Source: Sphingobium sp. KCTC 72723 (GTDB lineage: Bacteria > Pseudomonadota > Alphaproteobacteria > Sphingomonadales > Sphingomonadaceae). From it: a DNA stretch of 64,000 nt. The position numbers were made by a program, and so were the translations under genes. Numbering within the stretch: the first letter of the stretch is position 1; each line of letters starts with the position of its first letter. Where the stretch lies: NCBI RefSeq assembly GCF_014280435.1, contig NZ_CP060388.1, forward strand, positions 2,108,001 to 2,172,000, given 5' to 3'. Shown piece after piece: positions 8,798-18,025 of this stretch. The notes under the pieces are model-generated. The model was not told where the DNA came from. It made no database searches and saw nothing but the letters and a program-made list of their open reading frames with translations.

Positions 8798-9703
8798 TTA
8801 TTTGCGGATCAGCGTGCCGGCGCCGCGATCGGTGAAGATTTCCAGCAGCATGGCGTGCGGCACCCGCCCGTCGAGGATGACGGCGGCGTCCACCCCGCCC
8901 TCGACTGCCTTGACGCAGGTTTCAAGCTTGGGGATCATGCCGCCGCTGATCGTGCCGTCGCCTTGCAGGACCGCGATGGCGGCGGGGTTCAGGTCGGTCA
9001 GCAGGTTCTTCTGCTTGTCCAGCACGCCCGCGACATCGGTCAGCAGGAAGAAGCGCGATGCGCCCAGTTCCGCCGCGATCGCGCCGGCCATGGTGTCGGC
9101 ATTGACGTTATAGGTATGGCCGTCGGTGCCGATGCCCACCGGGGCGACGACCGGGATGATGTCCGCCTGCGACAGGGTGTCGAGGATGCGGCGGTCGACC
9201 TTTACAGGATCACCCACAAAGCCCAGATCGACATTGCGCTCTATGCCCGAATTGGGGTCCGCCTCCCGCTTGCCTAGCACCTTTTCGCACAGGATGAGGC
9301 CACCATCCTTGCCCGAAATGCCGACCGCCCGGCCCCCGGCCCCGGCGATCCAGCCGACGATTTCCTTGTTGATGGAGCCTGCCAGCACCATTTCGGCGAT
9401 CTTGGCCGTTTCCGCGTCCGTGACGCGCAGGCCGCCGACGAATTTCGATTCGACGCCCAGCTTTTTCAGCATCGCGCCGATCTGTGGTCCGCCGCCATGG
9501 ACGACGACGACATTGATGCCGACCGCCTTCATCAGCACGACATCCTCGGCGAAATCGCGCGCGGCTTCGGGGTCGCCCATGGCGTGGCCGCCATATTTGA
9601 CGACGAAGGTCTTGCCCGCATAGCGCTGCATATAAGGCAGCGCCTCGACAAGGGTTTCAGCCTTTGCGAGGAGCGCGGGATCGGGGGCGTGCGTTGTGGT
9701 CAT
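8798..9703 (-). CDS. argB: Acetylglutamate kinase
   Basis: Second enzyme of arginine synthesis; phosphorylates N-acetylglutamate with ATP in the cytoplasm. 301 aa from ATG 9703 (a second ATG at 9715 adds MRPR). Amino-acid-kinase fold signatures are [11 protein letters not shown] (about 33-43), [18 protein letters not shown] and [23 protein letters not shown] near the C-terminus. The N-terminal helix ([23 protein letters not shown]) is the one linked to arginine feedback in hexameric NAGK enzymes; regulation here is inferred. Confidence 0.97.
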   Translation of the reverse strand: MTTTHAPDPALLAKAETLVEALPYMQRYAGKTFVVKYGGHAMGDPEAARDFAEDVVLMKAVGINVVVVHGGGPQIGAMLKKLGVESKFVGGLRVTDAETAKIAEMVLAGSINKEIVGWIAGAGGRAVGISGKDGGLILCEKVLGKREADPNSGIERNVDLGFVGDPVKVDRRILDTLSQADIIPVVAPVGIGTDGHTYNVNADTMAGAIAAELGASRFFLLTDVAGVLDKQKNLLTDLNPAAIAVLQGDGTISGGMIPKLETCVKAVEGGVDAAVILDGRVPHAMLLEIFTDRGAGTLIRK

Positions 9704-9809
9704 GCGCGGGCGCATAAGCCCTAAGCCGCGCTATCGCAAGGTTGCGAAGTAGACAGCAAGATGGACATAGAGTGCGGGAATGGCTGTTTTTCGTTAGTTA
9801 GCTAACTAT

Positions 9810-10487
9810 TTACCCATTACGGTCGAGCCGCCGCCCCAGCGCGACGAGCAGATAGATGACCGGCGGCACCAGCAGCGCGGACAGCACGACCTTTGCCAGC
9901 ATCTGGCCCAGCAGCAATTCGCCGATCGGGAAAATGCCGTAAAAAGCGATGGTTACGAACAGCAGCGTATCGACGATCTGCGACAATATGCTGGCGGTCG
10001 CCGCGCGGAGCCAGAGCATCTGGCTGCCCTCCCGCCCTTTCAGCGCCGCGAACAGCGTGACGTTGAGCGTTTGCGATATGCCATAGGCGATGATCCCGCC
10101 CAGCCAGATGCGCGGGGTGCCGCCCATCATCATGGCAAAGGCTTCGGCGCGCTTGGGGTCCATGTCGCTGGCGGCGGGTGCGGCCAGCACGAGGATGGAC
10201 AGCAGGATCGAAGCGATCAGCGGCAGGAAGCCGATCTGCACCAGACGGTTGGCGACGGCGCGGCCATGAAGTTCGGCCACCGCGCTGGAAATGGTCACCA
10301 GCAGCAGGAAGGCGAAAATGCCCGCCTCCACCGCCAGCGGGCCAAGCCCGACCAGCGGGCCGATGGCCGACACCGGTCCCAGCGTCACCTGCTTGTTGCC
10401 CAGCACGCCCGCAATGCAGACCATGCCGCCATAGAAGATCGAGAAGAAGAAGAGCGAGCGGCTGATCGGCGCGGGAGAAAATGTCAT
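9810..10487 (-). CDS. Queuosine precursor transporter (YhhQ/VUT family)
   Basis: 225 aa with about six or seven hydrophobic segments. The signatures NKQVTLGP (near residue 32), AVAELHGR and the C-terminal ATASILSQIVDTLLFVTIAFYG are typical of the vitamin-uptake-like YhhQ family, which imports queuosine precursors such as preQ0/preQ1 for tRNA modification. The substrate assignment comes from family knowledge. Single gene; the 94 bp to argB show only an AT-rich TTAGTTAGCTAACTATTT palindrome-like stretch. Confidence 0.88.
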   Translation of the reverse strand: MTFSPAPISRSLFFFSIFYGGMVCIAGVLGNKQVTLGPVSAIGPLVGLGPLAVEAGIFAFLLLVTISSAVAELHGRAVANRLVQIGFLPLIASILLSILVLAAPAASDMDPKRAEAFAMMMGGTPRIWLGGIIAYGISQTLNVTLFAALKGREGSQMLWLRAATASILSQIVDTLLFVTIAFYGIFPIGELLLGQMLAKVVLSALLVPPVIYLLVALGRRLDRNG

Positions 10488-10552
10488 CGCGCGGACTTAA
10501 CGGCATTTCGGGCGCGGGGGAAGATGGTGTGGGTGTGTGGTCGCGCGGCAAG

Positions 10553-10592
10553 AAGAAGGGAGATCCCAGCCTTCGCTGGGATGACGGAGGGG
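10553..10592 (+). repeat. Left copy of 40-bp direct repeat flanking the GIY-YIG ORF
   Basis: These 40 bp are identical to 11055-11094. The core is the hairpin ATCCCAGCCTTCGCTGGGAT (10563-10582) followed by GACGGAGGGG. Immediately downstream are degenerate copies of the tail GCTGGGATGACGG at 10594 and 10611, a short tandem array of about 17 bp period. Confidence 0.93.
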
Positions 10593-10650
10593 GGCTGGGA
10601 TGACGGGGGGGCTGGGGTGACGGGAGGGGGAGCGTGGGGGGAGTGAATGT

Positions 10651-10724
10651 AATTTTATCCGTCATGCCAGCGCAGGCTGGCATCCCATTGCCTTTTGACG
10701 CAGCATTTCGCCCATGACGGGCGG
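10651..10724 (+). repeat. Palindromic repeat leader that runs into the GIY-YIG start codon
   Basis: A 74-nt block containing hairpin ATGCCAGCGCAGGCTGGCAT (10664-10683). It aligns without gaps to 27312-27385, with 61 of 74 positions identical by my count. The block includes the GIY-YIG ATG (10714) and the next few codons, so the coding start is part of the repeat unit. Confidence 0.9.
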
Positions 10725-11007
10725 CTGGATCTATATCATGACGAACCGGGCTTATGGCGTGCTGTATATCGGCGTGACGTCCAGCCTGCCGCACCGCGCG
10801 ATGCAGCATCGTGACGGCACGGGATCGGCATTTTGCCGACGCTATCGGCTGGACCGGCTGGTTTATGCCGAGCGGCATGGGACCATCATGGATACCATCG
10901 CACGGGAAAAGGCGATGAAGGCATGGAAGCGGGAATGGAAGGTGGCGCTGGTCGAGAGCATCAATCCGGGGTGGATGGATTTGTTCGATACTCTGCATCT
11001 GGATTGA
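10714..11007 (+). CDS. Stand-alone GIY-YIG nuclease
   Basis: 97 aa, one domain. GIY-YIG motif: WIYIMTN (5-11) and LYIGVTSS (17-24), then the catalytic Arg28 (PHRAMQH) and Glu65 in IAREKAMKAWKREWK. The family cuts DNA one strand at a time with a single metal ion; stand-alone members differ from UvrC by lacking the other UvrC domains. The ORF lies between two identical 40-bp repeats, and its start codon is inside a palindromic repeat element. There is no obvious Shine-Dalgarno besides the repeat. The function is probably tied to the repeats rather than to its neighbours (inference). Confidence 0.88.
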   Translation: MTGGWIYIMTNRAYGVLYIGVTSSLPHRAMQHRDGTGSAFCRRYRLDRLVYAERHGTIMDTIAREKAMKAWKREWKVALVESINPGWMDLFDTLHLD

Positions 11008-11054
11008 GGGTTGGGAGTGAAGAAGGAAGATAGAAGAAGAACGAAGAAGGAAGA

Positions 11055-11094
11055 AAGAAGGGAGATCCCAGCCTTCGCTGGGATGACGGAGGGG
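11055..11094 (+). repeat. Right copy of 40-bp direct repeat flanking the GIY-YIG ORF
   Basis: Identical to 10553-10592; hairpin ATCCCAGCCTTCGCTGGGAT is at 11065-11084. Downstream (11098-11165) are four or five degenerate copies of GGRATGACGGAGGGG. The AAGAAGGAAGAAAGAAGG purine run at 11028-11062 lies just before it. Confidence 0.93.
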
Positions 11095-11192
11095 AGTTGG
11101 GGATGACGGAGGGGGGGGAATGACGGAGGGGGGGAATGATGGAAGGGGGTGTGGGATGACGGTGTGTATAGGGCGTGATGGACGTGGCCCGT

Positions 11193-12716
11193 TCAATCCA
11201 CCCGGTTTACCAGGCGGTATTTGACGCCCATGGCCTGGGCCAGATTGCGCAGGCGGCGTTCGACGACTTCGCCGGCTAGTGCGCCATGGGCTTCGTCGAG
11301 TTCCAGCAGGATCGCGCCGTCGGTCGGTGACAGGCGCGAGTGGGTGAGCGGGCGTTCGACGCCGCCGGACAGGCGCTGCGCCAGCCGGATCGCCAGACCC
11401 CACAGGCTGGCGCGGTGCAGCGTTGTGGCGTCGGCCAGTTGCTCCAGCCCCGCGAAGATCGCGGTGCTGCCGCCAAAATGGCTGTGCAGCGCCTGCGCCA
11501 GCATCGCGCGTTCAGGCGCGGTGATGCCCACCCAATTGCTGTGCAGCGCAATTTCGACCCCGCGTTCGGCGCGGAAATCGGGGTTGGCGCGCCAGCCGAC
11601 ATCGGCCAGCAGGCAGGCGGCGCGGCGGATGCGCTGCATCGCGGGTGCGTCCTGCGCGAACAGGGGCGCGATCCACCGTTCGATATAATCGCCATGGCCG
11701 CGAAAGCGCGATTGCGCGTCCCCCTCCGCTTCGGCGGCGACCAGCAACGGGTCGTGGGTGCGCACATCGGCAGGCAGGCTGTCGTAGAGCAGCCCTTCGC
11801 GCAGACCATAGGCCGATGTGACCAGGCTGCGCGACTGGAGTTTGCGCACGACCACCGACAGCAAGGCCGCCGCGTCCGTCACCGTGTTGGCACGCGATCC
11901 GCTCATCCCCGGTATTTCCTTGATCCGGGCGCGGTCGAGATGGGACAGGGTGCGGATCAGCTGTTCGGCGCGACTGGCGGGCATTTCATATTGATGCACG
12001 ACCGGCAGCGGGAAGTTGGTCAGGTGCATGTCGAAGCGGGCGAGCGCGCGCCACGACCCGCCGACCAGATAGAAGGGCAGGTCCGGTTCGACTGCCCAGC
12101 CTGCCTCGACCAGCATCTTGCCGACTTCGCGTTCCAGCACGCGCGGCCCCTTGGCCCGGATTTGCGGCAGGCGCAGCACGCCCAGCGGCAGCGAGATAGT
12201 GGCATGGACCGCGCCGTCATATATGCGCGCCAGTTCCAGACTGCCCCCGCCCAGATCGCCGACGATGCCGTTGGCCTGCGGGATGCCCGACAGCACGCCC
12301 AGCGCCGCGCCGATCGCTTCCTGCGCGCCGGTCAGCGTTTCGACGGTCAGCCCCATGGCAGCGGCGCGGGCAATGAAGTCCGGCCCGTTGGTCGCATCGC
12401 GCACGGCGGCAGTCGCGACGCAGCGGACGTGCGTCACGCGCATGTCGCGGCACAGATGGGCGAAGCGTTCGACCGCGCGCAGGCCGCGCGCCATCGCTTC
12501 ATCCTCTATCCGCCCGTTTTTGGCGAGGCCCGCGCCAAGGCCCGCCATCACCTTTTCATTGAACAGGATGAACGGGATGCGGCGCGGCCCGTCATAGACG
12601 ACAAGGCGCACGGAGTTGGAGCCGATGTCGATGATGGCGGTCCGCACATCGGCGGGACCGGGCGAAATCGCCATGGTCGCGGCAGCGGCACGGACCCGGC
12701 TGAGCATGGAGTTCAT
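11193..12716 (-). CDS. ppx: Exopolyphosphatase (Ppx/GppA family)
   Basis: 507 aa. Releases orthophosphate from polyphosphate and/or converts pppGpp to ppGpp. Acetate/sugar kinase-type ATPase fold: IIDIGSNSVRLVVYD (phosphate-1), ATAAVRDATNGPDF, GDLGGGSLELARI (phosphate-2), and a C-terminal HD-like helical domain from about 320. The start is set at ATG 12716; MAISPGPADVRT further in would be a shorter option. It follows ppk by 5 bp and is last in the leftward hdaA-ppk-ppx run. Confidence 0.94.
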   Translation of the reverse strand: MNSMLSRVRAAAATMAISPGPADVRTAIIDIGSNSVRLVVYDGPRRIPFILFNEKVMAGLGAGLAKNGRIEDEAMARGLRAVERFAHLCRDMRVTHVRCVATAAVRDATNGPDFIARAAAMGLTVETLTGAQEAIGAALGVLSGIPQANGIVGDLGGGSLELARIYDGAVHATISLPLGVLRLPQIRAKGPRVLEREVGKMLVEAGWAVEPDLPFYLVGGSWRALARFDMHLTNFPLPVVHQYEMPASRAEQLIRTLSHLDRARIKEIPGMSGSRANTVTDAAALLSVVVRKLQSRSLVTSAYGLREGLLYDSLPADVRTHDPLLVAAEAEGDAQSRFRGHGDYIERWIAPLFAQDAPAMQRIRRAACLLADVGWRANPDFRAERGVEIALHSNWVGITAPERAMLAQALHSHFGGSTAIFAGLEQLADATTLHRASLWGLAIRLAQRLSGGVERPLTHSRLSPTDGAILLELDEAHGALAGEVVERRLRNLAQAMGVKYRLVNRVD

Positions 12717-12721
12717 GCGGT

Positions 12722-14860
12722 TTATACCCGCCCGCGCAGGCGGAGTGTCGGCACCGCTTCATTGTCGATCGCCGCGCCGCGCCCGGACAGCGACGGGTTG
12801 GTCATGAAGTAACGGTGCAGGTTAAACGGCTTTTCGCCCGGTTCCAGCCGCGCATATATGCCATCGCTGTCCAGCGCCCAGCTTTGTTCGGTGTCGATCA
12901 GATTGGCGACCATCACCTGGTCGAGAATCTGTTCATGGACCGTGGGGGTTTCGACGGGGGCGAGAAATTCGACGCGGCGGTCGAAATTGCGCGGCATCCA
13001 GTCGGCCGAGCTGATATAGACTTTGGCGCCAATGTTGGGCAGCGCTTCGCCATTGCCGAACACCGCGATGCGGCTATGTTCCAGAAAACGGCCGACGACC
13101 GATTTCACCCGGATATTGTCGGACATGCCGACCACGCCGGGGCGCAGGCAGCAAATGCCGCGCACGATCAGGTCGATCTGCACCCCTGCATTGCTGGCGG
13201 CGTAGAGTTTTTCGATGATCGCCGGATCGACCAGGCTGTTCATCTTGGCCCAGATGGTGCCGGGCCGCCCGGCGCGGGCATGGTCTATTTCCGCGTCGAT
13301 CAACTGGCACAGCCGGTCGCGCAGGTCGCGCGGCGACATGACCAGCTTTTCCAGCCGTTCCGGTTCGACATAGCCAGTGATATAGTTGAACAGCGCGGCG
13401 GCATCCCGGCTGTAGGCCGGATCGGCGGTGAAGAAGCTGAGATCAGTATAGATGCGCGCGGTGATGGGGTGATAATTGCCGGTGCCGAAATGGCAGTAGC
13501 TGCGAAACTGTTCCCCTTCCCGCCGGATCACCATCGAAATCTTGGCGTGGGTTTTCCAGTCGATAAAGCCATAGACGACCTGCACCCCGGCCCGTTCCAG
13601 CGCGTCGGCCCACAGGATATTCTGTTCCTCGTCAAAGCGGGCTTTCAGTTCCACCACGGCGGTCACGGACTTGCCCGCTTCGGCCGCGTCGATCAGCGCG
13701 CGGATGATCGCGGACTGTTTGCCCGCGCGGTAGAGCGTCTGCTTGATCGCCACCACGTCCGGGTCGATCGCGGCCTGTTTGAGGAAGGAGACGACGACGT
13801 CGAAGGCTTCATAAGGGTGGTGGACGACGATGTCCTTGGCCCGGATGGCGGCAAAACAGTCGCCGCCATATTCGCGGATACGTTCGGGGAAGCGCGGGAC
13901 ATAAGGTTCGAATTTCAGGTCCGGGCGGTTTTCATCGACGATGCCCGACAGGTCGCCGATGCCAATGAACCCTTCGACTTCCGCGACGATCGCTTCATGG
14001 CCCTGAAGCATGTCCTGCAACATTTCCTCGACCGGGGCGGGGATGCGTTCCTCAATCTCCAGCCGGATGACGCGGCCCCGGCGGCGGCGCTTGATCGCGC
14101 TGCGGAAGTGGCGGACCAGGTCTTCGGCCTCTTCCTCGATTTCGATATCGCTATCGCGGATGATGCGGAATACGCCGCTTTCGCGCACCTTGTAGCCGGG
14201 GAAGAGATCGCCCGAAAAGCGGCGCACGACCGCTTCGAGCGACATGTAGCGCGCCGGTTCGCCGGGGATGCGCACGAAGCGGGACAGGCGGGCGGGAATC
14301 ATCACCAGTTCGCGGATCGGTTGCTTGTCCGACAGGCGTTGCAGGTCGAACACGATCGACAGGCCTTCATTGGGGATGAAGGGAAAGGGGTGCGCGGGGT
14401 CGAGCGCCTGGGGCGTGAGGATCGGGAAAATCTGGTCGCGGAAATGGGTGCGCAGCCACACTTCGCTTTCCGGGTCGAGCGGGCTGGAGGGGCCGACCAC
14501 TTCGATCCCCACCTGCCCCAGTTCGCCGTGCAGGACGCCCCAGACCTTTTGCTGGGCCTCCATCAGCCGGGCGCTGGCGGTTGCGATGGCAGTCAGTTGC
14601 TGGCCCGCAGTCAGGCCGTCGACCGAGGCCGTGTCGACATTCTGCAACTGCTGCCCTTTAAGCCCCGCGACCCGGACGGAGAAGAATTCGTCCAGATTGG
14701 CACCCGAAATCGACAGGAAGCGCAGCCGTTCCAGCAGCGGGTGGGCGCGGTTCATCGCTTCTTCCAGCACCCGCTGGTTAAAGGCGAGCCAGGACAGTTC
14801 GCGGTTGAAATAGCGTCCCACAGGAACGGTCAGGCTGATGGCGGGATCGGCTTCGGCCAC
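12722..14860 (-). CDS. ppk1: Polyphosphate kinase 1
   Basis: 712 aa, usual length. Makes polyphosphate from ATP through a phosphohistidine intermediate. Domains: N-terminal (RYFNRELSWLAFNQRVLEEA), head domain (FPFIPNEGLSIVF), C1 (VVHHPYEAFDVVVSFLKQAAIDPDVVAIKQTLYR) and C2. FGTGNYHPITARIYTDLSFF carries the active-site region, with HAKISMVIRREGE (catalytic His) just before it, and SSADWMPRNFDRRVEFL comes near the end. Paired with ppx for polyphosphate turnover; 4 bp separate it from hdaA upstream. Confidence 0.97.
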   Translation of the reverse strand: MAEADPAISLTVPVGRYFNRELSWLAFNQRVLEEAMNRAHPLLERLRFLSISGANLDEFFSVRVAGLKGQQLQNVDTASVDGLTAGQQLTAIATASARLMEAQQKVWGVLHGELGQVGIEVVGPSSPLDPESEVWLRTHFRDQIFPILTPQALDPAHPFPFIPNEGLSIVFDLQRLSDKQPIRELVMIPARLSRFVRIPGEPARYMSLEAVVRRFSGDLFPGYKVRESGVFRIIRDSDIEIEEEAEDLVRHFRSAIKRRRRGRVIRLEIEERIPAPVEEMLQDMLQGHEAIVAEVEGFIGIGDLSGIVDENRPDLKFEPYVPRFPERIREYGGDCFAAIRAKDIVVHHPYEAFDVVVSFLKQAAIDPDVVAIKQTLYRAGKQSAIIRALIDAAEAGKSVTAVVELKARFDEEQNILWADALERAGVQVVYGFIDWKTHAKISMVIRREGEQFRSYCHFGTGNYHPITARIYTDLSFFTADPAYSRDAAALFNYITGYVEPERLEKLVMSPRDLRDRLCQLIDAEIDHARAGRPGTIWAKMNSLVDPAIIEKLYAASNAGVQIDLIVRGICCLRPGVVGMSDNIRVKSVVGRFLEHSRIAVFGNGEALPNIGAKVYISSADWMPRNFDRRVEFLAPVETPTVHEQILDQVMVANLIDTEQSWALDSDGIYARLEPGEKPFNLHRYFMTNPSLSGRGAAIDNEAVPTLRLRGRV

Positions 14861-14864
14861 GGGT

Positions 14865-15500
14865 TCACTCGCGTTGATCGAGGGGAGGGTCGGTCGGCAC
14901 TATAGGCAAAAAACCGGCATCTTGCAGGCTGTCTCTGGCCATTGAGACGGAAATCTTACGCCCCGATGACAGCGACGCCCGATCGAGCAGGCGGGTGACG
15001 GCGGCAATCGCGCCATAGCTACGCTCTATCCGGCGCAGAAGCCAGTCCGGCAGATCGGCCGCATAGCGCACCCCGGCCATATCCAGATTGCGCTGGATCA
15101 GGGCGCGGGCCAGCATTTCGTCGGGTTCGGCGATGGCGACATGGGGGGCGGCGGCAAGGCGGGACGCCAAGTCGGGCAGCGCGACCGTCCAGCTGGCAGG
15201 CGGGGCGTGACCGACCATCAGCAGCGGGCGATGCTGCGTCTGCGCGTCGTTCCAGGCGTGGAACAGGGTATGTTCGTCCTGGCCCTGCGCATCGTCGATC
15301 AGGGTGCCGCCGCTGGCCTGCGCGAAATGGCGGGCCAGCGTGGAGCGGCCGGAGCGCGGCGGGCCGGTCAGCACGCTGACCGACAGCGGCCAGTCGCGCC
15401 ACCGTTCCAGATGGGCAACGGCGATGCGGTTGGCGTCGCTGACCAGAAAATCGCCGCCGGTCGCGCCATGCCAGTCGAAGGGCAGGCTGATCTGGCTCAT
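14865..15500 (-). CDS. hdaA: DnaA-related regulator of replication initiation (HdaA)
   Basis: 211 aa. The N-terminus MSQISLPFDW contains a QxxLPF sliding-clamp-binding motif at residues 3-8, a hallmark of Hda/HdaA. The rest is a DnaA-like AAA+ fold: VLTGPPRSGRSTLARHFAQ (Walker A) and TLIDDAQGQDEHTLFHAWND (degenerate Walker B), then the lid region LIQRNLDMAGVRYAADLPDWLLRRIERS. There is no DnaA DNA-binding domain. In Caulobacter HdaA promotes hydrolysis of DnaA-ATP at the replisome. It is upstream of ppk1 (4 bp), linking replication control and polyphosphate genes in one transcript. Confidence 0.9.
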   Translation of the reverse strand: MSQISLPFDWHGATGGDFLVSDANRIAVAHLERWRDWPLSVSVLTGPPRSGRSTLARHFAQASGGTLIDDAQGQDEHTLFHAWNDAQTQHRPLLMVGHAPPASWTVALPDLASRLAAAPHVAIAEPDEMLARALIQRNLDMAGVRYAADLPDWLLRRIERSYGAIAAVTRLLDRASLSSGRKISVSMARDSLQDAGFLPIVPTDPPLDQRE

Positions 15501-15538
15501 GCCCGGAACATCATGGCTGCGGCTTCATGGTTGGGCCA

Positions 15539-16870
15539 TCATGGCTGCGGCTGGGGTGACTGCCGCCGGGTGATGCGCAGCGTGTTGCCCGCCACGGCGA
15601 CGCTGTAACCGCGCGCCTGCAACCCGTTGCGCAGCATGTCCACCGTGCCTTCGAAGCTGACCTGCATGACCGATGTGCCGCCCAGCGCCAGGCTGCTGGT
15701 CGAGGCCGAACGCACGCCCGGAATGGCGCGCACCGCCGATTCGCCCGCGCCGATGGAGCCAACATCGGGCGTGTCGAACTGGATCGAGAAGCTGCTGGTC
15801 GTCGTGGTCGTCGTCGTGCCGATGTCGATGGCGTCGACGGGGACGTCCGTGGCATTTTCGATTTCCAGCGCGGCAGGATCGACCGGCTCCTCGATGATGA
15901 GCGAGGGGTCCGGGCGCAGGCGGCCGTCGTTGAGCGCGCGAATATATAGCTCGTCGATCCGCCGGGCGCCTTCGTCCAGCAATTTGGGCAGGCCGCTGTC
16001 GTTGGAGGCACGCAGCGAGAAGCTGCCGATCAGGCTGTTGTCGGGACCATAGCGCGCGGTGAAGGTCGCGGTGACGGGGCCGCCGGGATATTGGCGGTCG
16101 AGCCGGGCGATCGGGATCACCACGTCGGCTGCGCCATATTGGTCGAGCAGCACGCGCCACCACAAGCGCCCGCGCCGCCCGGTCTGCCCCGCGTTCAGCA
16201 GGATCGGGTCGGCGATGGATCCGGCGACGCGGACATAATCGATCGCGCTGTCGCCGGTGCGGTAACGCGCCCACGTCTTTTGCCATTCATTGGTGCGTTC
16301 ATAGGATACCGCCGATCCGCCGTCCCACAGCACCGGAATGACCAGCAAAGGCGGCGAGCGCATGACATTGCCGCTGACGCCGAGCAATTGCCCGGTGCGG
16401 GCGCGGTCGAACAGGACGCCGAGCGTTGCGACATAGCGGTTTGCGCCTGCCTGCTCATAGTCAATCTCTATCCCCGAAACCAGTGCCTCGATCTGCGAAT
16501 CGGAAAGCGCGGGCGCGCCGCCGCCGCCCACTCCCCCGGAACCGTGCGTGCGGGTCCACAGCATCCGCCATGCCTGCCGCTGGGCGATGCGCCAGCCGGT
16601 GTAGCGGGCCGTGTCGGCATCCTTGGCCACGACATCGACCTTGACCCCGCGCACTTCAAAATCGCCGCCACTGGCGATGGGCGGGACGCCGCGTTCCCCC
16701 TCCATCTGCGCGAACAAGGCGGCAGCAGCGAGGCCGAGCGCAATGGCGATCAGGATCTGGACCGGGCGAGAAAGCGCGCGAAGGGCGGTCCCCGGCTGGA
16801 AGGGCGCGCGGAAAAAGGACTGGTTCAGGCTCACGGGCGCTCTTTTGGCGGGATTTGCCTGGGTTGCCAA
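15539..16870 (-). CDS. Membrane-anchored protein of unknown function (DUF2066-like)
   Basis: 443 aa with one N-terminal membrane anchor ([20 protein letters not shown], about 37-56); the rest is probably periplasmic. [16 protein letters not shown] near residue 93 and the following strands resemble DUF2066-type proteins. A run of seven Thr ([11 protein letters not shown]) separates a C-terminal domain with [24 protein letters not shown] and [21 protein letters not shown], which has the beta-alpha-beta look of a heavy-metal-associated-like fold. No metal motif CxxC is seen. It heads the leftward hdaA-ppk-ppx run (38 bp to hdaA) and is divergent from purM. Confidence 0.75.
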   Translation of the reverse strand: MATQANPAKRAPVSLNQSFFRAPFQPGTALRALSRPVQILIAIALGLAAAALFAQMEGERGVPPIASGGDFEVRGVKVDVVAKDADTARYTGWRIAQRQAWRMLWTRTHGSGGVGGGGAPALSDSQIEALVSGIEIDYEQAGANRYVATLGVLFDRARTGQLLGVSGNVMRSPPLLVIPVLWDGGSAVSYERTNEWQKTWARYRTGDSAIDYVRVAGSIADPILLNAGQTGRRGRLWWRVLLDQYGAADVVIPIARLDRQYPGGPVTATFTARYGPDNSLIGSFSLRASNDSGLPKLLDEGARRIDELYIRALNDGRLRPDPSLIIEEPVDPAALEIENATDVPVDAIDIGTTTTTTTSSFSIQFDTPDVGSIGAGESAVRAIPGVRSASTSSLALGGTSVMQVSFEGTVDMLRNGLQARGYSVAVAGNTLRITRRQSPQPQP

Positions 16871-16924
16871 GCGGCAACCCGCAACCCTTCCGTTTTCCGT
16901 CCCGTTGCTCTAGGGGCCGGAACC

Positions 16925-18019
16925 ATGAACGAGAACGAATCCTATAGCTACGCCAAGGCTGGCGTCGACATCGCTGCCGGCAACGCGCTGGTCCGCGCCA
17001 TCGCCCCGTTGGCCAAGGCGACCCGTCGCCCCGGCGCGGACGCGGAACTGGGCGGCTTTGGCGGCTTTTTCGACCTGAAGGCGGCAGGCTATGACGATCC
17101 GTTGCTGGTCGCGGCCAATGATGGCGTCGGCACCAAGCTGAAACTGGCGATCGACCATGACCGGCATGATGGCGTGGGCATCGACCTGGTCGCCATGTGC
17201 GCCAACGACCTGATCGTGCAGGGGGCCGAGCCTCTGTTCTTCCTGGACTATTACGCCACCGGCAAGCTGGAAAGCGGCGTGGCCGAGCGCGTGATCGCAG
17301 GGATTGCCGATGGGTGCCGGATTGCAGGCTGCGCCCTGATCGGCGGCGAAACCGCCGAAATGCCGGGCATGTATAGCGCGGGCGATTATGATCTGGCGGG
17401 CTTTTGCGTCGGTGCGGTCGAGCGGAACAAGGTGCTGACCGGCAACCGGGTCAAGACCGGCGACGTGCTGCTGGGCCTCGCTTCGTCGGGTGTGCATAGC
17501 AATGGTTTCTCGCTGGTGCGCCGTTTGGCCGCCGACAAGGGGTGGAAGCTGGATCGCCCGGCGATCTTCGACAATGAGGTGCTGCTGATCGACGCGCTGA
17601 TGGCGCCGACGCGCATCTATGTGAAATCGCTGCTGCCGCTGGTGCGGGCGGGGATGATCAACGCGCTGGCGCATATCACGGGCGGCGGCCTGCTGGAAAA
17701 TATCCCGCGCGTGCTGCCCGACGGGTGCCATGCGGTGGTGGATGCCGATGCGTGGGAACAGCCGCGCCTGATGGCGTTTTTGCAGGCGCAGGGGCATATC
17801 GAACCGGCGGAAATGGCGCGCACCTTCAATTGCGGCGTCGGCATGGTTCTGGCCGTAGACGAAGCCCATGTTGCGGGCGTTACGACTGCGCTGGAAGCGG
17901 CGGGCGAAACCGTCCACCGGGTCGGCGTGGTGCAGGCAGGCGAAAAGGGTTGCACCGTGCGCGGTTCGACCGAAACATGGAGCGCGCAGGCGGACTGGTC
18001 CGCCACGCATCTGGGGTAA
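16925..18019 (+). CDS. purM: Phosphoribosylformylglycinamidine cyclo-ligase (AIR synthetase)
   Basis: 364 aa from ATG 16925. Purine pathway step 5, ATP-dependent closure of FGAM to AIR in the cytoplasm. Signatures are [18 protein letters not shown] at the N-terminus, [14 protein letters not shown] (about 64-77), [37 protein letters not shown] and the C-terminal [16 protein letters not shown]. The frame is open far upstream (to 16091), but that is shadow of the opposite-strand gene. It is 6 bp before purN and co-transcribed with it; a 54-bp divergent spacer separates it from 16870. Confidence 0.97.
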   Translation: MNENESYSYAKAGVDIAAGNALVRAIAPLAKATRRPGADAELGGFGGFFDLKAAGYDDPLLVAANDGVGTKLKLAIDHDRHDGVGIDLVAMCANDLIVQGAEPLFFLDYYATGKLESGVAERVIAGIADGCRIAGCALIGGETAEMPGMYSAGDYDLAGFCVGAVERNKVLTGNRVKTGDVLLGLASSGVHSNGFSLVRRLAADKGWKLDRPAIFDNEVLLIDALMAPTRIYVKSLLPLVRAGMINALAHITGGGLLENIPRVLPDGCHAVVDADAWEQPRLMAFLQAQGHIEPAEMARTFNCGVGMVLAVDEAHVAGVTTALEAAGETVHRVGVVQAGEKGCTVRGSTETWSAQADWSATHLG

Positions 18020-18025
18020 ACCGGC

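Noticed and set aside
10553..11094. Classical insertion sequence carrying the GIY-YIG ORF.
   Set aside because: There is no transposase fold, and the perfect 40-bp copies are direct repeats far longer than a target-site duplication. A repeat-linked nuclease fits better.
10553..11165. Short CRISPR-like array around the GIY-YIG ORF.
   Set aside because: The repeats are hairpins with irregular, non-unique or no spacers, and there are no cas genes; this is a palindromic repeat cluster.
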